The notes under the pieces were generated by a model. That model was not told the DNA's origin. It saw nothing but the letters and a program-made list of their open reading frames with translations, and made no database searches. DNA of 64,000 bases, from NCBI RefSeq assembly GCF_000255705.1, contig NZ_JH636441.1:108942-172941 (forward strand). Reading direction: 5' to 3'. Made by a program: the position numbers and the translations under genes. Position 1 is the first letter of the stretch. Each line of letters starts with the position of its first letter. This DNA is from Zavarzinella formosa DSM 19928 (GTDB lineage Bacteria; Planctomycetota; Planctomycetia; Gemmatales; Gemmataceae). Shown piece by piece: positions 17,088 through 25,433 of this stretch.

Positions 17088-18245
17088 TTACGATTCACCG
17101 GATCGGATCAGCACGTCGGGCCGGTCGTAGGTGCGGCCCTGAAACACCGCCCGGCGAACCGGCCAGTCATTTGCCGGCGTGAGATTCTCCCATCCCTCGG
17201 AATGCAGCAGGAAGGTGTCCACGACGGCTGCCGAGCCGATGCGTTCCTGCCAGACGGCCGCCCAGCCCTCCAGCCAGCGTTCCCCGGAGGTCGGCAAGAA
17301 AATCCCTTCGGAGGGCTCGCGGGCGGTGAGGGCGACCATCGGCGTCAGCCGCCATTCGTGCTCATATTGGGTGGGCTTTAGCAGGATTTTGCCGGCCTCC
17401 AACGCCACGATCACTTTCTCGCCGAGTTTGGCCGTGGCGATGTGCGTGGCCCCGAGCCGCAGGGCGAGGTTGAATTCGGAACGAACGGTGGAATCAAGCT
17501 GCCCGAAACAGACCGTCCGGGAACAAGTGGCGAAGAGGCCATCCTTGCGGGCCGTGGCTTGAAGCGTGACCCATTCATTGACGGGCGTGTGGCTAAACTC
17601 CCGGCGGCGGTACTGCCGGCTTCGACCGTCGCCGGATACCTGCAAAGCCTCCACATGGACGCCGTGCCGGAACAACCGGTGGGCGAGATGGCCGGCGATT
17701 TCCTCCTCCGGCTCGCCCTTGGTGATGTTGCGAGCGGTCGCCTCGACGGCGTGGGCCGTCAATTTGCCAAGCGCCCGCAGGTGGTCCCATTCATACTGGC
17801 TCAGATGCCGCCGCGCGGTGAGAAAGTATGAGCCAACATCTTTGCAATCGCGGAAAGGCTGGTCGCTGGCGATCTTCCGGCCATACACCAAATCGGCCAT
17901 CAATTGGTCGCGGCTGGCAGTCCATTGCCATTCCTTGAGTTGGAAGCCGAGCCGGTCTAGTTCCTCGTCGAAGAATCGTTGCGAATCGGTGGCCGAGCAA
18001 ATCAGCCAGCGTTGGGTGGGATTGAAGAACAACGCGGGGCGTTCATCCCGTCCGAAGAACCCCACGGGTTCGGCTCCGGCCGTCAGCCAGCGGAAATTGG
18101 CCGGGTGCAAGACCAGCAATCCATCGCTCTGAGAATCGTGCAGGAGTCTGGAGATCATCTCCTGCTTGGCGTCGATGTCCAGCCGCCGGAGGGCGATTTC
18201 CGCCTCGGATTGGGTGACGGCCGTCTTCTCTTCGGGGGATGGCAT
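17088..18245 (-). CDS. M24 (creatinase/prolidase-fold) protein lacking metal ligands
   Basis: 385 residues. Overall layout resembles Xaa-Pro aminopeptidases: an N-terminal creatinase-like domain (DGLLVLHPANFRWLTAGAEP, FFNPTQRWLICSATDSQRFFDEELDRL) and a C-terminal pita-bread region (LGKLTAHAVEATARNITKGEPEEEIAGHLAHRLFRHGVHVEAL). Where active enzymes have the first metal-binding Asp pair (a D-x-G...D-x-T-R pattern) this protein reads WVTLQATARKDGLFATCSRTV, with no Asp in the ligand positions, and the later His/Glu ligands are not evident. So it is probably a non-catalytic member. The start has GAGG-poor context. Function unknown. Next gene left is the pseudouridine synthase. Confidence 0.7.
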   Translation of the reverse strand: MPSPEEKTAVTQSEAEIALRRLDIDAKQEMISRLLHDSQSDGLLVLHPANFRWLTAGAEPVGFFGRDERPALFFNPTQRWLICSATDSQRFFDEELDRLGFQLKEWQWTASRDQLMADLVYGRKIASDQPFRDCKDVGSYFLTARRHLSQYEWDHLRALGKLTAHAVEATARNITKGEPEEEIAGHLAHRLFRHGVHVEALQVSGDGRSRQYRRREFSHTPVNEWVTLQATARKDGLFATCSRTVCFGQLDSTVRSEFNLALRLGATHIATAKLGEKVIVALEAGKILLKPTQYEHEWRLTPMVALTAREPSEGIFLPTSGERWLEGWAAVWQERIGSAAVVDTFLLHSEGWENLTPANDWPVRRAVFQGRTYDRPDVLIRSGES

Positions 18246-18330
18246 TGATGCTCCGGGTGGCCTTCAACGTGAGATCTGTGATCGAGAAGACCTAGTGCAA
18301 AATCAAGCAGCAACATTTGCAAATGATTTG

Positions 18331-18411
18331 CAAGAGCCCCACTGCGTCAGCGGTGGGGGTGGCCGTCACACTCAGAAAACAACCCCCACCGCTGACGCAG
18401 TGGGGCTCTTG
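18331..18411. repeat. perfect palindromic element, copy 1 (30-bp arms)
   Basis: Arms 18331-18360 and 18382-18411 are exact reverse complements, beginning CAAGAGCCCCACTGCGTCAG and closing with the mirror of it, around a 21-nt loop. The same 30-bp arms occur at 43944-44024 with a different loop. Lies between the M24-like gene start and the antitoxin-like gene stop. Confidence 0.9.
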
Positions 18412-18460
18412 AATATCTCACACACAAGATGCTTGTTGATTTTGCACAGGTTCGTCCAGA

Positions 18461-18667
18461 CTATTTCAAAGTCCATGCCGCCGACCTCCGCATGGCCTCC
18501 TCATGGCTGACCACCCGCCCGGCTTTCGCGTCGGCTTCCCCTTCGCGTATCGCGGCCAGAATGGCCAGTTCCTCGCTAATCTGCCGCAAGGAAGCGGATT
18601 CCGGCATCAACCCCAACGCCTCGGTGGCGATCTGTTTCTCAGTAAGCACGGGTGTTTCGGATGGCAT
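18461..18667 (-). CDS. small antitoxin-like protein without adjacent toxin
   Basis: 68 residues, MPSETPVLTEKQIATEALGL, with GAGG 7 nt upstream of the ATG. The C-terminal half (REGEADAKAGRVVSHEEAMRR..W) resembles the region of addiction-module antitoxins that has an acidic helix followed by GxxxSHEEVxxR. No toxin reading frame (RelE/ParE, PIN) is visible on either side, so it would be an orphan, or a stand-alone regulator. Assignment rests on a short motif and is uncertain. Confidence 0.6.
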   Translation of the reverse strand: MPSETPVLTEKQIATEALGLMPESASLRQISEELAILAAIREGEADAKAGRVVSHEEAMRRSAAWTLK

Positions 18668-18704
18668 GGTCAACCTCGATCATGAAGACACCATTGAGAC
18701 CGTG

Positions 18705-19208
18705 TCATTTTCCGTATGGCAGCGGGATGCTTCCGGCCACATAACGCCGGGACATGTTCTGATAGCGATCGCTCAACATCTTTGTGCGGGCCACTTCCTC
18801 ATCTGTCACGCGACGGACTACCTTGCCGGGAACCCCCACCACCAAGGATCGCGGCGGAATGACGGCCCCCTCCAGCACGACGGCCCCGGCGGCGATGATG
18901 CACTCGGCGCCGATCTCGCTGCGATTCAACAATCGGGCGCCGATGCCGATGAGCGTGTCGGCCCCGATGCTCTTGCCGTGCAGCACGGCCGAATGGCCGA
19001 CGACCACGCCCGGTTCGATCACCTGCGGAACGTCGAATTCGCAGTGAACCACGCTGCCATCCTGGATGTTGACCCGCTCGCGCAGCGTGATCTTCGCCAC
19101 ATCGCCGCGAATGATGACGCCATACCAAAGGTTGACGCCCTGTTCGAGGACGACATCCCCGGTGACAACGACTCCCTCCGCGATGAACACTCCGCCGACT
19201 TCCCGCAT
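18705..19208 (-). CDS. gamma-type carbonic anhydrase family protein
   Basis: 167 residues of left-handed beta-helix hexapeptide repeats (VVVTGDVVLEQGVNLWYGVIIRGDVAKITLRERVNIQDGSVVH). The three zinc-binding histidines of the gamma class are present: one in DGSVVHCE and two in VGHSAVLHG. The family interconverts CO2 and bicarbonate; some members (YrdA, PaaY) have unclear roles, so activity is likely but not proven. Start at MREVGGVF chosen; the open frame upstream to 19253 is not family-like. Divergent from the arginase-family gene, with 63 bp between the two starts. Confidence 0.9.
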   Translation of the reverse strand: MREVGGVFIAEGVVVTGDVVLEQGVNLWYGVIIRGDVAKITLRERVNIQDGSVVHCEFDVPQVIEPGVVVGHSAVLHGKSIGADTLIGIGARLLNRSEIGAECIIAAGAVVLEGAVIPPRSLVVGVPGKVVRRVTDEEVARTKMLSDRYQNMSRRYVAGSIPLPYGK

Positions 19209-19271
19209 CGCCACGCCCCCGAATTTCGTAGAACAGGCCGAACTTCCAACCACCGTGTCTTCATCTTACCA

Positions 19272-20093
19272 ATGCGAACAACCGCCGTCGTCTTTCCATT
19301 TGACCAGTTTGGCAGCGCCGGCACGGGAGCCGGCGCTCAACTGATGGGGGACGCCCTGCGGGAAATGCTGGAAGACATCGATGAAGAAACCGAACCCACC
19401 CGCGGAGATTGCTTTGTTGACCAAGTAAGCATCGAAGAATTCACCTTCGACACGCCGGCGCATTGCCTTGATTGGAGAAAAACCGCCGCCGCCGTGATCC
19501 GCGAAAAATTCGACGGCGGGGAATCCTTGCTCTGGCTGGCGGGGAATCATCTATGTGTGCTTCCGGTTTACGAAGCCTTGGACAAAAACGATCTGGTGAT
19601 TCAGTTTGACGCCCATCTCGACGTTTACAACCTGTCGGACAGCGTTAGTGAATTGTCGCATGGCAATTTTCTGATGCACACCGACGGGTCATTGCCCCGC
19701 GTCGTCAACATCGGCTCGCGGGATCAGTTTTTGCCCGACAAACACACCGGAGAGTATTTCCATCGCATCCGGACCGCCGAGGACTGGCACACGGATCCGG
19801 CGAGTGTGCTGAAGTCTCTCCAATCGCTGGTGAAAAAGGCCGGGCGAATCTGGCTGGATATCGACTGCGATGCGTTCGACCCCTCATACTTCCCGGCGGT
19901 GCAGCATCCGCTGCCGTTTGGGTTGAGTCCCGCCCATGTGTTGCAAATTTTGGCGGCCGTATGGTCGCCGAAGATCGTCGGCGTGTCGATCAGCGAATTC
20001 GACCCCGGACGGGACCGGGATGATCGTTCCCTCTCGACGCTAGTGTGGCTGATGGAATGGCTTCTGCTGAAGCGTTACGAATCGGCGGGTTGA
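19272..20093 (+). CDS. arginase/agmatinase-family (ureohydrolase-fold) protein
   Basis: 273 residues starting MRTTAVVFPFDQFGSAGTGA. Metal-binding motifs of the ureohydrolase fold are recognisable: QFDAHLDVY (DxHxD type), and LDIDCDAFDPSYFPAV, equivalent to the SxDxDxxDP signature, plus VSISEFDPGRDRDD near the C-terminus. An early NHLCVLPVY segment could supply the first histidine. It differs a good deal from true arginases and agmatinases, so the substrate (a guanidino or formimino compound) is unknown. No strong ribosome site before the ATG. Its 3' end overlaps the convergent CheY-like gene by 19 bp. Confidence 0.75.
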   Translation: MRTTAVVFPFDQFGSAGTGAGAQLMGDALREMLEDIDEETEPTRGDCFVDQVSIEEFTFDTPAHCLDWRKTAAAVIREKFDGGESLLWLAGNHLCVLPVYEALDKNDLVIQFDAHLDVYNLSDSVSELSHGNFLMHTDGSLPRVVNIGSRDQFLPDKHTGEYFHRIRTAEDWHTDPASVLKSLQSLVKKAGRIWLDIDCDAFDPSYFPAVQHPLPFGLSPAHVLQILAAVWSPKIVGVSISEFDPGRDRDDRSLSTLVWLMEWLLLKRYESAG

Positions 20094-20440
20094 TGCCACT
20101 TCACGAGATTGCCATCCAGATCATCAAAAAACGCGCTCCGGGGAAGCACGAGATCACACCCGGCGGCACGGGCATTTTTCAGACGTTGGGCATCCACATG
20201 GGAGCCAAAAGCGACGATTCGCGGCCTCGGCTTGATGCTCCCCACGGCCGACACCAAAGCCGCCGGGTCGAGGGTGTTGTTGTGCAGATCGACCAGCACC
20301 GCCGCCGGTTGTTTTTCCAGATGCGTGACCGCCTGGGCTTGGGTGCGGGCGATCACCACCTCGAAGCCGAGGGCCTTCGCATGGCCGCCGATACGGCTGC
20401 CGTCGATCATGTCGTCACTCAGGATCAGGCATAACGGCAT
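20075..20440 (-). CDS. CheY-like receiver-fold protein, degenerate
   Basis: 121 residues from MPLCLILSDDMIDGSRIGGH, with GAGG upstream. Alternating strands and helices fit a response-regulator receiver: LCLILSDD (acidic pair after strand 1), AAVLVDLHNNTLDP (position of the phosphorylated Asp, VLVDL), RIVAFGSHV (Ser/Thr strand), and DLVLPRSAF where a Lys normally follows; here it is Arg. Loss of the conserved Lys suggests unusual signalling or none. Convergent with the arginase-family gene, divergent from rnpA. Confidence 0.65.
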   Translation of the reverse strand: MPLCLILSDDMIDGSRIGGHAKALGFEVVIARTQAQAVTHLEKQPAAVLVDLHNNTLDPAALVSAVGSIKPRPRIVAFGSHVDAQRLKNARAAGCDLVLPRSAFFDDLDGNLVKWHQPADS

Positions 20441-20505
20441 TTCGGAGAACCTCGACGGGGCGGGTGTGTCGCTACAATCAATCGTATTCCGGCGAAGAGT
20501 CAACC

Positions 20506-20910
20506 GTGCCACGATTTGAACCACACGAACACTTGCGAAAACCGGCCGAGTTTCAGGCCGTCTATGATCGGCGCCGCTCGGCGGCCGACACGACGCTGAT
20601 TGTATACGTCAAGGAAAACGGCTTGGGTTACTCCCGCCTGGGGATGTCCGTCTCCAAGAAATTCGGCATCGCCGTGCGGCGAAACCGCATTCGCCGGTTG
20701 ATGCGGGAAGCCTACCGTTTGACCAAAGATGACCTGTCGCCCGGTTATGACCTGGTGCTGATTCCCCGGCATTTGCCGGAGTATTCACTAGCGGACTTTC
20801 AAAAATCGTTGCTCAAGCAGGCGAAGCACGCCATCAAGAAGATCGTCCGCGACGCGGAGTCGAAACCACCGGAGCCGCCGCCATGTTCCGAAAACTCCTC
20901 ACCGGCCTGA
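20506..20910 (+). CDS. rnpA: ribonuclease P protein component
   Basis: 134 residues from a GTG at 20506 (MPRFEPHEHLRKPAEFQAVY), the usual RnpA beginning. RnpA assists the catalytic RNA that trims tRNA 5' ends. Signature RNR motif: VRRNRIRRLMREAYRL, preceded by RLGMSVSKKFGIA. Basic throughout. In most bacteria rpmH lies just upstream; here the upstream neighbour is a divergent CheY-like gene and rpmH is absent. The yidD start lies 28 bp inside the 3' end. Confidence 0.94.
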   Translation: MPRFEPHEHLRKPAEFQAVYDRRRSAADTTLIVYVKENGLGYSRLGMSVSKKFGIAVRRNRIRRLMREAYRLTKDDLSPGYDLVLIPRHLPEYSLADFQKSLLKQAKHAIKKIVRDAESKPPEPPPCSENSSPA

Positions 20911-21104
20911 TCGTTTTGCTGGTGCGAGGCTACCAACGGGTGATCCGGCCGGTGCTGCCGCCGAGTTGCATTTATCAACCCGGTTGCAGCGAATACATGA
21001 TTCTCTCCGTGCGGAAATACGGCCCGCTTTTCGGCACCGCCAAGGGCGTCTGGAGGGTGTGCCGCTGCCACCCCTTCAACAAAGGCGGCGAAGACTGGCC
21101 CTGA
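20883..21104 (+). CDS. yidD: membrane protein insertion efficiency factor YidD
   Basis: 73 residues. Small amphipathic protein that helps YidC insert membrane proteins. Signature: RGYQRVIRPVLPPSCIYQPGCSEYMILSV-type sequence with conserved cysteines, then GTAKGVWRVCRCHPFNKGGEDWP at the end. Overlaps the rnpA 3' end, the usual rnpA-yidD arrangement, though yidC itself is not downstream. Confidence 0.95.
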   Translation: MFRKLLTGLIVLLVRGYQRVIRPVLPPSCIYQPGCSEYMILSVRKYGPLFGTAKGVWRVCRCHPFNKGGEDWP

Positions 21105-21148
21105 AAAAATCCCGGCATATTCGTCTGAAACACTTTTGGACCATCTCT

Positions 21149-22009
21149 ATGCGTCATTATTCATTGCTGTTGCTCGCCTTTCTGATGTCCGTTGGACCTT
21201 TTGTGAAGGCCGAGGAAACACCGGCCGGGCAACGGTTACAACGGGCAAAGGAGTTTCATCAACGCTCGCAAGAACGCACTGGGGTTCTAGTGCCGATGTA
21301 TGTCTACCCCGAAAACATCCACAAGAATGCGGCTTACAATCGGCTGATCGAATTGAAACGCCGTCATGAAACGGTGCCGATGTGGGTCATCATCAACCCC
21401 GCCTCCGGACCGGGCAAGGCCGTGGATGCCAATTACACCAAGGCCATTGACCGCCTCATGGGGGCCGGTTGCGTGGTGTTGGGCTACGTGTCAACAAACT
21501 ACGGCAAACGCCCCGAAGCCGATGTGAAAAAGGACATCGACCAATGGCTGAAACTCTACCCGCGAACGCAGGGAATCTTTTTTGATGAAATGATCTACGA
21601 GGACAAAGAAGCCGGGGTGAAGCATCAATCCACCCTCAACCAATACGCCCACGGTCTTGGCTATTGGCCGACCGTCGCCAACCCCGGCGCGCCAACGCCC
21701 GGCCGTTACTTCGCCGCCGAGGCTGCTGATGTGATTGTGGTGCATGAAGGGGACAAGTGGCCCAAAGAAGAAACCTTGAAAGGCGACTACTTCGGCGGCA
21801 ACTCGGACTACCCGCCCCACACGCGGGCGGTGTTGCTCCACTCGCAGGACAAACTCGACAAAGCCGCCCTCAAGATGGTCCGGCAGTATTCGCGTCGGGT
21901 CTACGTCACCGAGGGCCTGTTCCGGGAAAATGACCCCAAGGCCGCCAATCCGTGGGGGATATTGTCCAAGCATCTGAATGAGCTTTGTGAGGAATTGGCG
22001 GGACAGTAA
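21149..22009 (+). CDS. spherulation-specific family 4 (spherulin-4-like) secreted protein
   Basis: 286 residues. Signal peptide MRHYSLLLLAFLMSVGPFVKAEE (cleavage near residue 22). The body matches the spherulin-4 family: TGVLVPMYVYPE, VPMWVIINPASGPGKAVDANYTKAI, GCVVLGYVSTNYGKRP, IFFDEM and VVHEGD. This TIM-barrel family, first named from slime-mould spherules, is glycoside-hydrolase-like; a polysaccharide substrate is likely but unproven. Candidate acidic residues are the D/E in FFDEM. The ATG at 21149 was chosen over the longer frame that overlaps yidD. Confidence 0.85.
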   Translation: MRHYSLLLLAFLMSVGPFVKAEETPAGQRLQRAKEFHQRSQERTGVLVPMYVYPENIHKNAAYNRLIELKRRHETVPMWVIINPASGPGKAVDANYTKAIDRLMGAGCVVLGYVSTNYGKRPEADVKKDIDQWLKLYPRTQGIFFDEMIYEDKEAGVKHQSTLNQYAHGLGYWPTVANPGAPTPGRYFAAEAADVIVVHEGDKWPKEETLKGDYFGGNSDYPPHTRAVLLHSQDKLDKAALKMVRQYSRRVYVTEGLFRENDPKAANPWGILSKHLNELCEELAGQ

Positions 22010-22200
22010 TTATTTCGGCCGCAAATGTAACTGCCCGCAAAATTGCACTTGCTTTGCTTGCGAAGATCAGTCAAAAATTACGAATTGCAAATGTGGATGT
22101 TCACCCCAACCTGATTGATTCTAACTCTCCCCCGGAATCAAAACATCTGCCGATGCCCTCCCGCCGTTTTATTTTTATGATCGCTTTTTAAGGAAATGCC

Positions 22201-23259
22201 ATGCCCAATCCCCAAGCCACCCGACGTGGTTTTACGCTCATTGAGCTGTTGGTGGTGATCGCCATCATCGCCATCCTGATCGGCTTGCTGCTGCCCGCCG
22301 TGCAGAAGATCCGGGAGGCCGCCAACCGGATGAAGTGCTCCAACAACCTCAAACAGTTGGGGTTGGCCCTGCACGGATTCCATGACGTCAACGCCGGTTT
22401 CCCCTTGTTGAACGAAGGAAACGGCGGAACTCGTTCCACAAGTCCGCAGGGCAATGAAAATCGCAACACGGGTCTGATGCGCATCCTTCCATACATGGAG
22501 CAGGACAACGTTTACGCGATTGTCAACCAACCTTACACGACGGGTGGAGTAAATTACCTGCCTTTTGGTCCGATCCGCAGCACGCCTTACACACCGTATC
22601 AAACAACATTCAACGTGTTTATGTGCCCGTCCAACCCGGCGGCAGCCCAGATTTGGGGGCTGGCTTGGGGGCCTCGCAGCTATGCGACCTGTGTGGGGGA
22701 CAGCATTGTTGGCATTGATTCCAATGCCAACAACCGGGGCGTGTTCAGCCGGACGGCGACCACGATGGCCTCGGTCACCGATGGCTTGTCCAACACGGTG
22801 TTCATGGGAGAGCGGGCTTTTGGCTCCAGCAACAATCGCAGCACCAAGGGATATTTCGCCAACAATGTCGGCTCTCTCAACACGAATCCCGCCGCCTGTC
22901 TCAGCACGGCTTCCGGCGGACTCTATCTGCCCTCGCAATCGGTGATGACCGACCGGCCGGCCGGCGTGCAATGGTTCGACGGTTATCCCGCCTTTACCGG
23001 CTTCAGCACCATTCTGCCGCCCAACAGCCCGTCGTGCGCGGTCGAGAACTGGGGGGATAGTTGGGGGATTTTCAGCGCCAGCAGTTTCCACACCGGCGGC
23101 GTCAACGTGATGTTGGGGGATGGTTCGGTCCGCTTTGTGACTGACGGCGTGAACACGGGTTCGCTGACCTCCGCCGAACCCACCGGCGGCGTCAGCCCCT
23201 ACGGGGTTTGGGGAGCCTTGGGAACCAAGGCTGGCGGTGAAACTGCCCCCCTGCCGTAA
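22201..23259 (+). CDS. DUF1559 pseudopilin-like protein with H-X9-DG motif
   Basis: 352 residues; AAGGAAATGCC precedes the ATG. Type IV pilin-like N-terminus: [20 protein letters not shown] with G-F cleavage site and Glu at +5, then the family signature [20 protein letters not shown]. The C-terminal region has [17 protein letters not shown], that is His, nine residues, Asp-Gly. These proteins are found in many copies in planctomycete genomes and are presumably processed by prepilin peptidase and assembled by a type II secretion-like machine; individual roles are unknown. Followed 58 bp later by a small lipoprotein gene, a pairing repeated at 62811-64000. Confidence 0.92.
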   Translation: MPNPQATRRGFTLIELLVVIAIIAILIGLLLPAVQKIREAANRMKCSNNLKQLGLALHGFHDVNAGFPLLNEGNGGTRSTSPQGNENRNTGLMRILPYMEQDNVYAIVNQPYTTGGVNYLPFGPIRSTPYTPYQTTFNVFMCPSNPAAAQIWGLAWGPRSYATCVGDSIVGIDSNANNRGVFSRTATTMASVTDGLSNTVFMGERAFGSSNNRSTKGYFANNVGSLNTNPAACLSTASGGLYLPSQSVMTDRPAGVQWFDGYPAFTGFSTILPPNSPSCAVENWGDSWGIFSASSFHTGGVNVMLGDGSVRFVTDGVNTGSLTSAEPTGGVSPYGVWGALGTKAGGETAPLP

Positions 23260-23317
23260 TCCGCGTTGTTCCCGTGATGGTTCCGTTTAATTTGCCCTCT
23301 CCGAGGTTCTGGCCCTA

Positions 23318-23836
23318 ATGTTCCGTTCTGTTGCTGGTTGGTGGTCCCGATGCCTGTTCATCGGATTGCTGGCGGTCCCGGCTGGTTGCGATTCCGGGCG
23401 TCTTAAAACCGTTCCCGTCACCGGAACGGTTCTCTGGAAGGGCAATCCCATCGAAGGCGTGACCGTGGTTTTCAGCCGCGGTCAATCGTCCATCAACGAC
23501 GGGGAAATTGCGATCGGCAAGACCGATGCCGCAGGCAAATTCGAGTTGACGACGCATTTCGGACCACAGGCCAGCGCGCCGGGGGCGGTGGTTGGGAACT
23601 ACAAGGTCACCATCTCCAAGCAGATTCCCCCGCCCAATATTGATCCCGAAAAATACAAGGCAATGGTGGAGGCGGCGAACAAGATTGCCGAGACCGGTAG
23701 CACCGTTCCACCGAACAAACAACCACCTCCGTTGGTGGAGTTGTTCCCCGCCGCGTTTTCAGGAAATGCCGCCACGAAGCTGACTGCGAATGTCACGCCC
23801 GGCGGGCCAAATGTGTTTGAATTTAAGGCCGAATAA
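23318..23836 (+). CDS. carboxypeptidase-regulatory-like-domain lipoprotein
   Basis: 172 residues. Signal peptide and lipobox: CLFIGLLAVPAGC (lipid-attached Cys about residue 24). The rest is an Ig-like beta domain: VPVTGTVLWKGNPIEGVTVVFSR, GKTDAAGKFELTT, GAVVGNYKVTISK, as in the transthyretin-like domains of planctomycete lipoproteins. Likely anchored at a membrane, facing outward. It belongs with the preceding DUF1559 gene and resembles the lipoprotein at 62811-63311. Confidence 0.8.
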   Translation: MFRSVAGWWSRCLFIGLLAVPAGCDSGRLKTVPVTGTVLWKGNPIEGVTVVFSRGQSSINDGEIAIGKTDAAGKFELTTHFGPQASAPGAVVGNYKVTISKQIPPPNIDPEKYKAMVEAANKIAETGSTVPPNKQPPPLVELFPAAFSGNAATKLTANVTPGGPNVFEFKAE

Positions 23837-23875
23837 CGAACAATTCCGAATGCGGGTCACATGACCCGCTATTTT

Positions 23876-24559
23876 TCAAACGCTGAGTGACCGGCCGTTG
23901 TCCCCCGCTCCGAGTTTCAGCAAGAACGAGGCGGCCTTGGCGGCCCATTGATCGGCGTTTTGGAATTGGGCGGCTTTGTCGGCCCAGCATTGCCGGAGCA
24001 TGTCGGTGTCGATCACGCCGGGGTTCAGCGGAATAGCCGCCATTCCGGCGGGCAATTCTTGGGCAAGAGCCAGCGTCATTCCTTCGATGGCATATTTCGA
24101 CGCGCAATACGGAGCCACGTTCGGTGAAGTGGACCGGCCCCAGCCACTCGACAGGTTTACGATCACGCCGGAAGCCCGTTCGACCATCGCGGGGACAAAG
24201 GCCCGGATCACGTTGGCCGGGCCTTTGATGTTCACATCAACCACTTGGTCAAAATCCTCGGCCGGAACTTCCCACAGCGGGGCGATGTCGTTCATCAGGG
24301 CGGCGTTGTTGATGAGCAAATCCGGGATGCCGATTTTGGCAAAGACACCCGTGGCCCAACCCTCGACCGATTGGGCATCCGTCACATCAATCGCCGTGAA
24401 CGAATGCGGCGATCCGAAAAGAGTTTTCAATTCGGCGATCTGGCTGGCATTGCGCCCGCAACCGACGACCGTGTGTCCGGCCGCCACGAACCGGGGAACC
24501 AACGCCCGGCCAAGTCCGCGGGTGGCCCCGGTGAGAACGATAATCTTCGGATTGCTCAT
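23876..24559 (-). CDS. short-chain dehydrogenase/reductase
   Basis: 227 residues. Rossmann cofactor loop TGATRGLG (10-17), NNAA motif (LLINNAALMND), catalytic Ser in VNLSSGWG and Tyr/Lys in YCASKYAIEG. NAD(P)(H)-dependent oxidoreductase; substrate not predictable. Length is slightly short for the family but the core is complete. The C-terminal GAGDNGRSLSV replaces the usual substrate loop end. Confidence 0.9.
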   Translation of the reverse strand: MSNPKIIVLTGATRGLGRALVPRFVAAGHTVVGCGRNASQIAELKTLFGSPHSFTAIDVTDAQSVEGWATGVFAKIGIPDLLINNAALMNDIAPLWEVPAEDFDQVVDVNIKGPANVIRAFVPAMVERASGVIVNLSSGWGRSTSPNVAPYCASKYAIEGMTLALAQELPAGMAAIPLNPGVIDTDMLRQCWADKAAQFQNADQWAAKAASFLLKLGAGDNGRSLSV

Positions 24560-24741
24560 GAATCAAGAATAGTCGAAGGGGAGGGAGTTTCGGGCGTCTG
24601 GATAAAAAACGGAGAGTTGTTTCGGAAAATTCATTCTTGCGAATGCAAATCAGTTTGGTCGCCAGAATCGAAGGGCGGGACAGGCATCAAGTTCCGGGGG
24701 CCGTCTCACGTCGGACACTTTTAATCAATTGAAGTGACGTT

Positions 24742-24774
24742 CTCAGGCGGCCGGGGCGCCCCGGCTCGCCTGAG
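24742..24774 (-). terminator. GC-rich hairpin after the methyltransferase gene
   Basis: CTCAGGCG-GCCGGGGC pairs with GCCCCGGC-T-CGCCTGAG: a 16-bp stem with a single bulged base and almost no loop, starting 21 bp downstream of the methyltransferase stop. No T-run follows. The rest of 24560-24794 shows nothing recognisable. Confidence 0.45.
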
Positions 24775-24794
24775 TCAAAATGTGCGGAAAAAAG

Positions 24795-25433
24795 TCACGA
24801 AGCCGGGGCGAGTTGGTAGCCCTTGCAGTAGTACACGCCGGCCGGGGGCATGTTCCACGGGACCAGCGTGAAAGAGACGTCCGCGAAATACTTCTTGTAC
24901 AGGCCGCGATAGACATAAGGCATGTTGGTGAGCTGGCGGAACATGCCGTTCGGCCCCAACACCTTGGCGGACATGGCGATCACGGCGTCCCGCAGTTCCT
25001 TCGGGAACGACGGCAACGGCAGGCCGGAAATCACGTGGTCGGCATGGGAGATGCCCCGAGCGGCCAGGATTTCATCCAGTTTGCAAGCGTCGCCTTCGAC
25101 GATGTCGTGGCCGGGGAACTTTTGTCGCAGCACGTCGCAAAAGTCCCGGTCCCGCTCCACGATCACCAGCCGGGTGTTTGGCCCGGCCTGGCTCACGAGG
25201 GTCTGGGTCACCGGGCCGGTGCCGGCACCGAGTTCCACCACGCATTTCGTCGTGGCCCAGTCGATCCCCTTGGTGATCGACCGGCACAGGAAGCGGGAAC
25301 TGGGATACCAAGAGGCCACCGCCGTTCCCTGACTGAGGAACTTGCGAAGCATCAGCCAGGACTCGGGGGAGGTTTTCTTTTGTTTCGTCATGGTTATTTC
25401 CGGAGAATTCTGTTTCTCACTGGGTGCGATCAT
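24795..25433 (-). CDS. class I SAM-dependent methyltransferase (phospholipid N-methyltransferase-like)
   Basis: 212 residues. SAM-binding motif I is VVELGAGTGPVTQTLV, motif II VIVERDRDFCDVL, then IVEGDACKLDEIL and a motif-IV-like HVISGLPLPSFP. The segment WYPSSRFLCRSIT before motif I and the GLPLPSFP loop are like PmtA/rRNA-adenine-dimethylase-related lipid methyltransferases, so a lipid substrate is plausible (inference). The ATG at 25433 overlaps the stop of the hydrolase gene as ATGA, suggesting coupling; an alternative start at 25391 (MTKQKKTSPES) has GGA 7 nt upstream and is almost as good. Confidence 0.82.
   Translation of the reverse strand: MIAPSEKQNSPEITMTKQKKTSPESWLMLRKFLSQGTAVASWYPSSRFLCRSITKGIDWATTKCVVELGAGTGPVTQTLVSQAGPNTRLVIVERDRDFCDVLRQKFPGHDIVEGDACKLDEILAARGISHADHVISGLPLPSFPKELRDAVIAMSAKVLGPNGMFRQLTNMPYVYRGLYKKYFADVSFTLVPWNMPPAGVYYCKGYQLAPAS

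Noticed and set aside
18331-18411. CRISPR repeat
   Set aside because: A single inverted element, not regularly spaced direct repeats; no cas genes.
18429-19271. N-terminal extension of the arginase-family frame back to 18429
   Set aside because: It would lie antisense over the antitoxin-like and carbonic anhydrase genes; family similarity starts at 19272.
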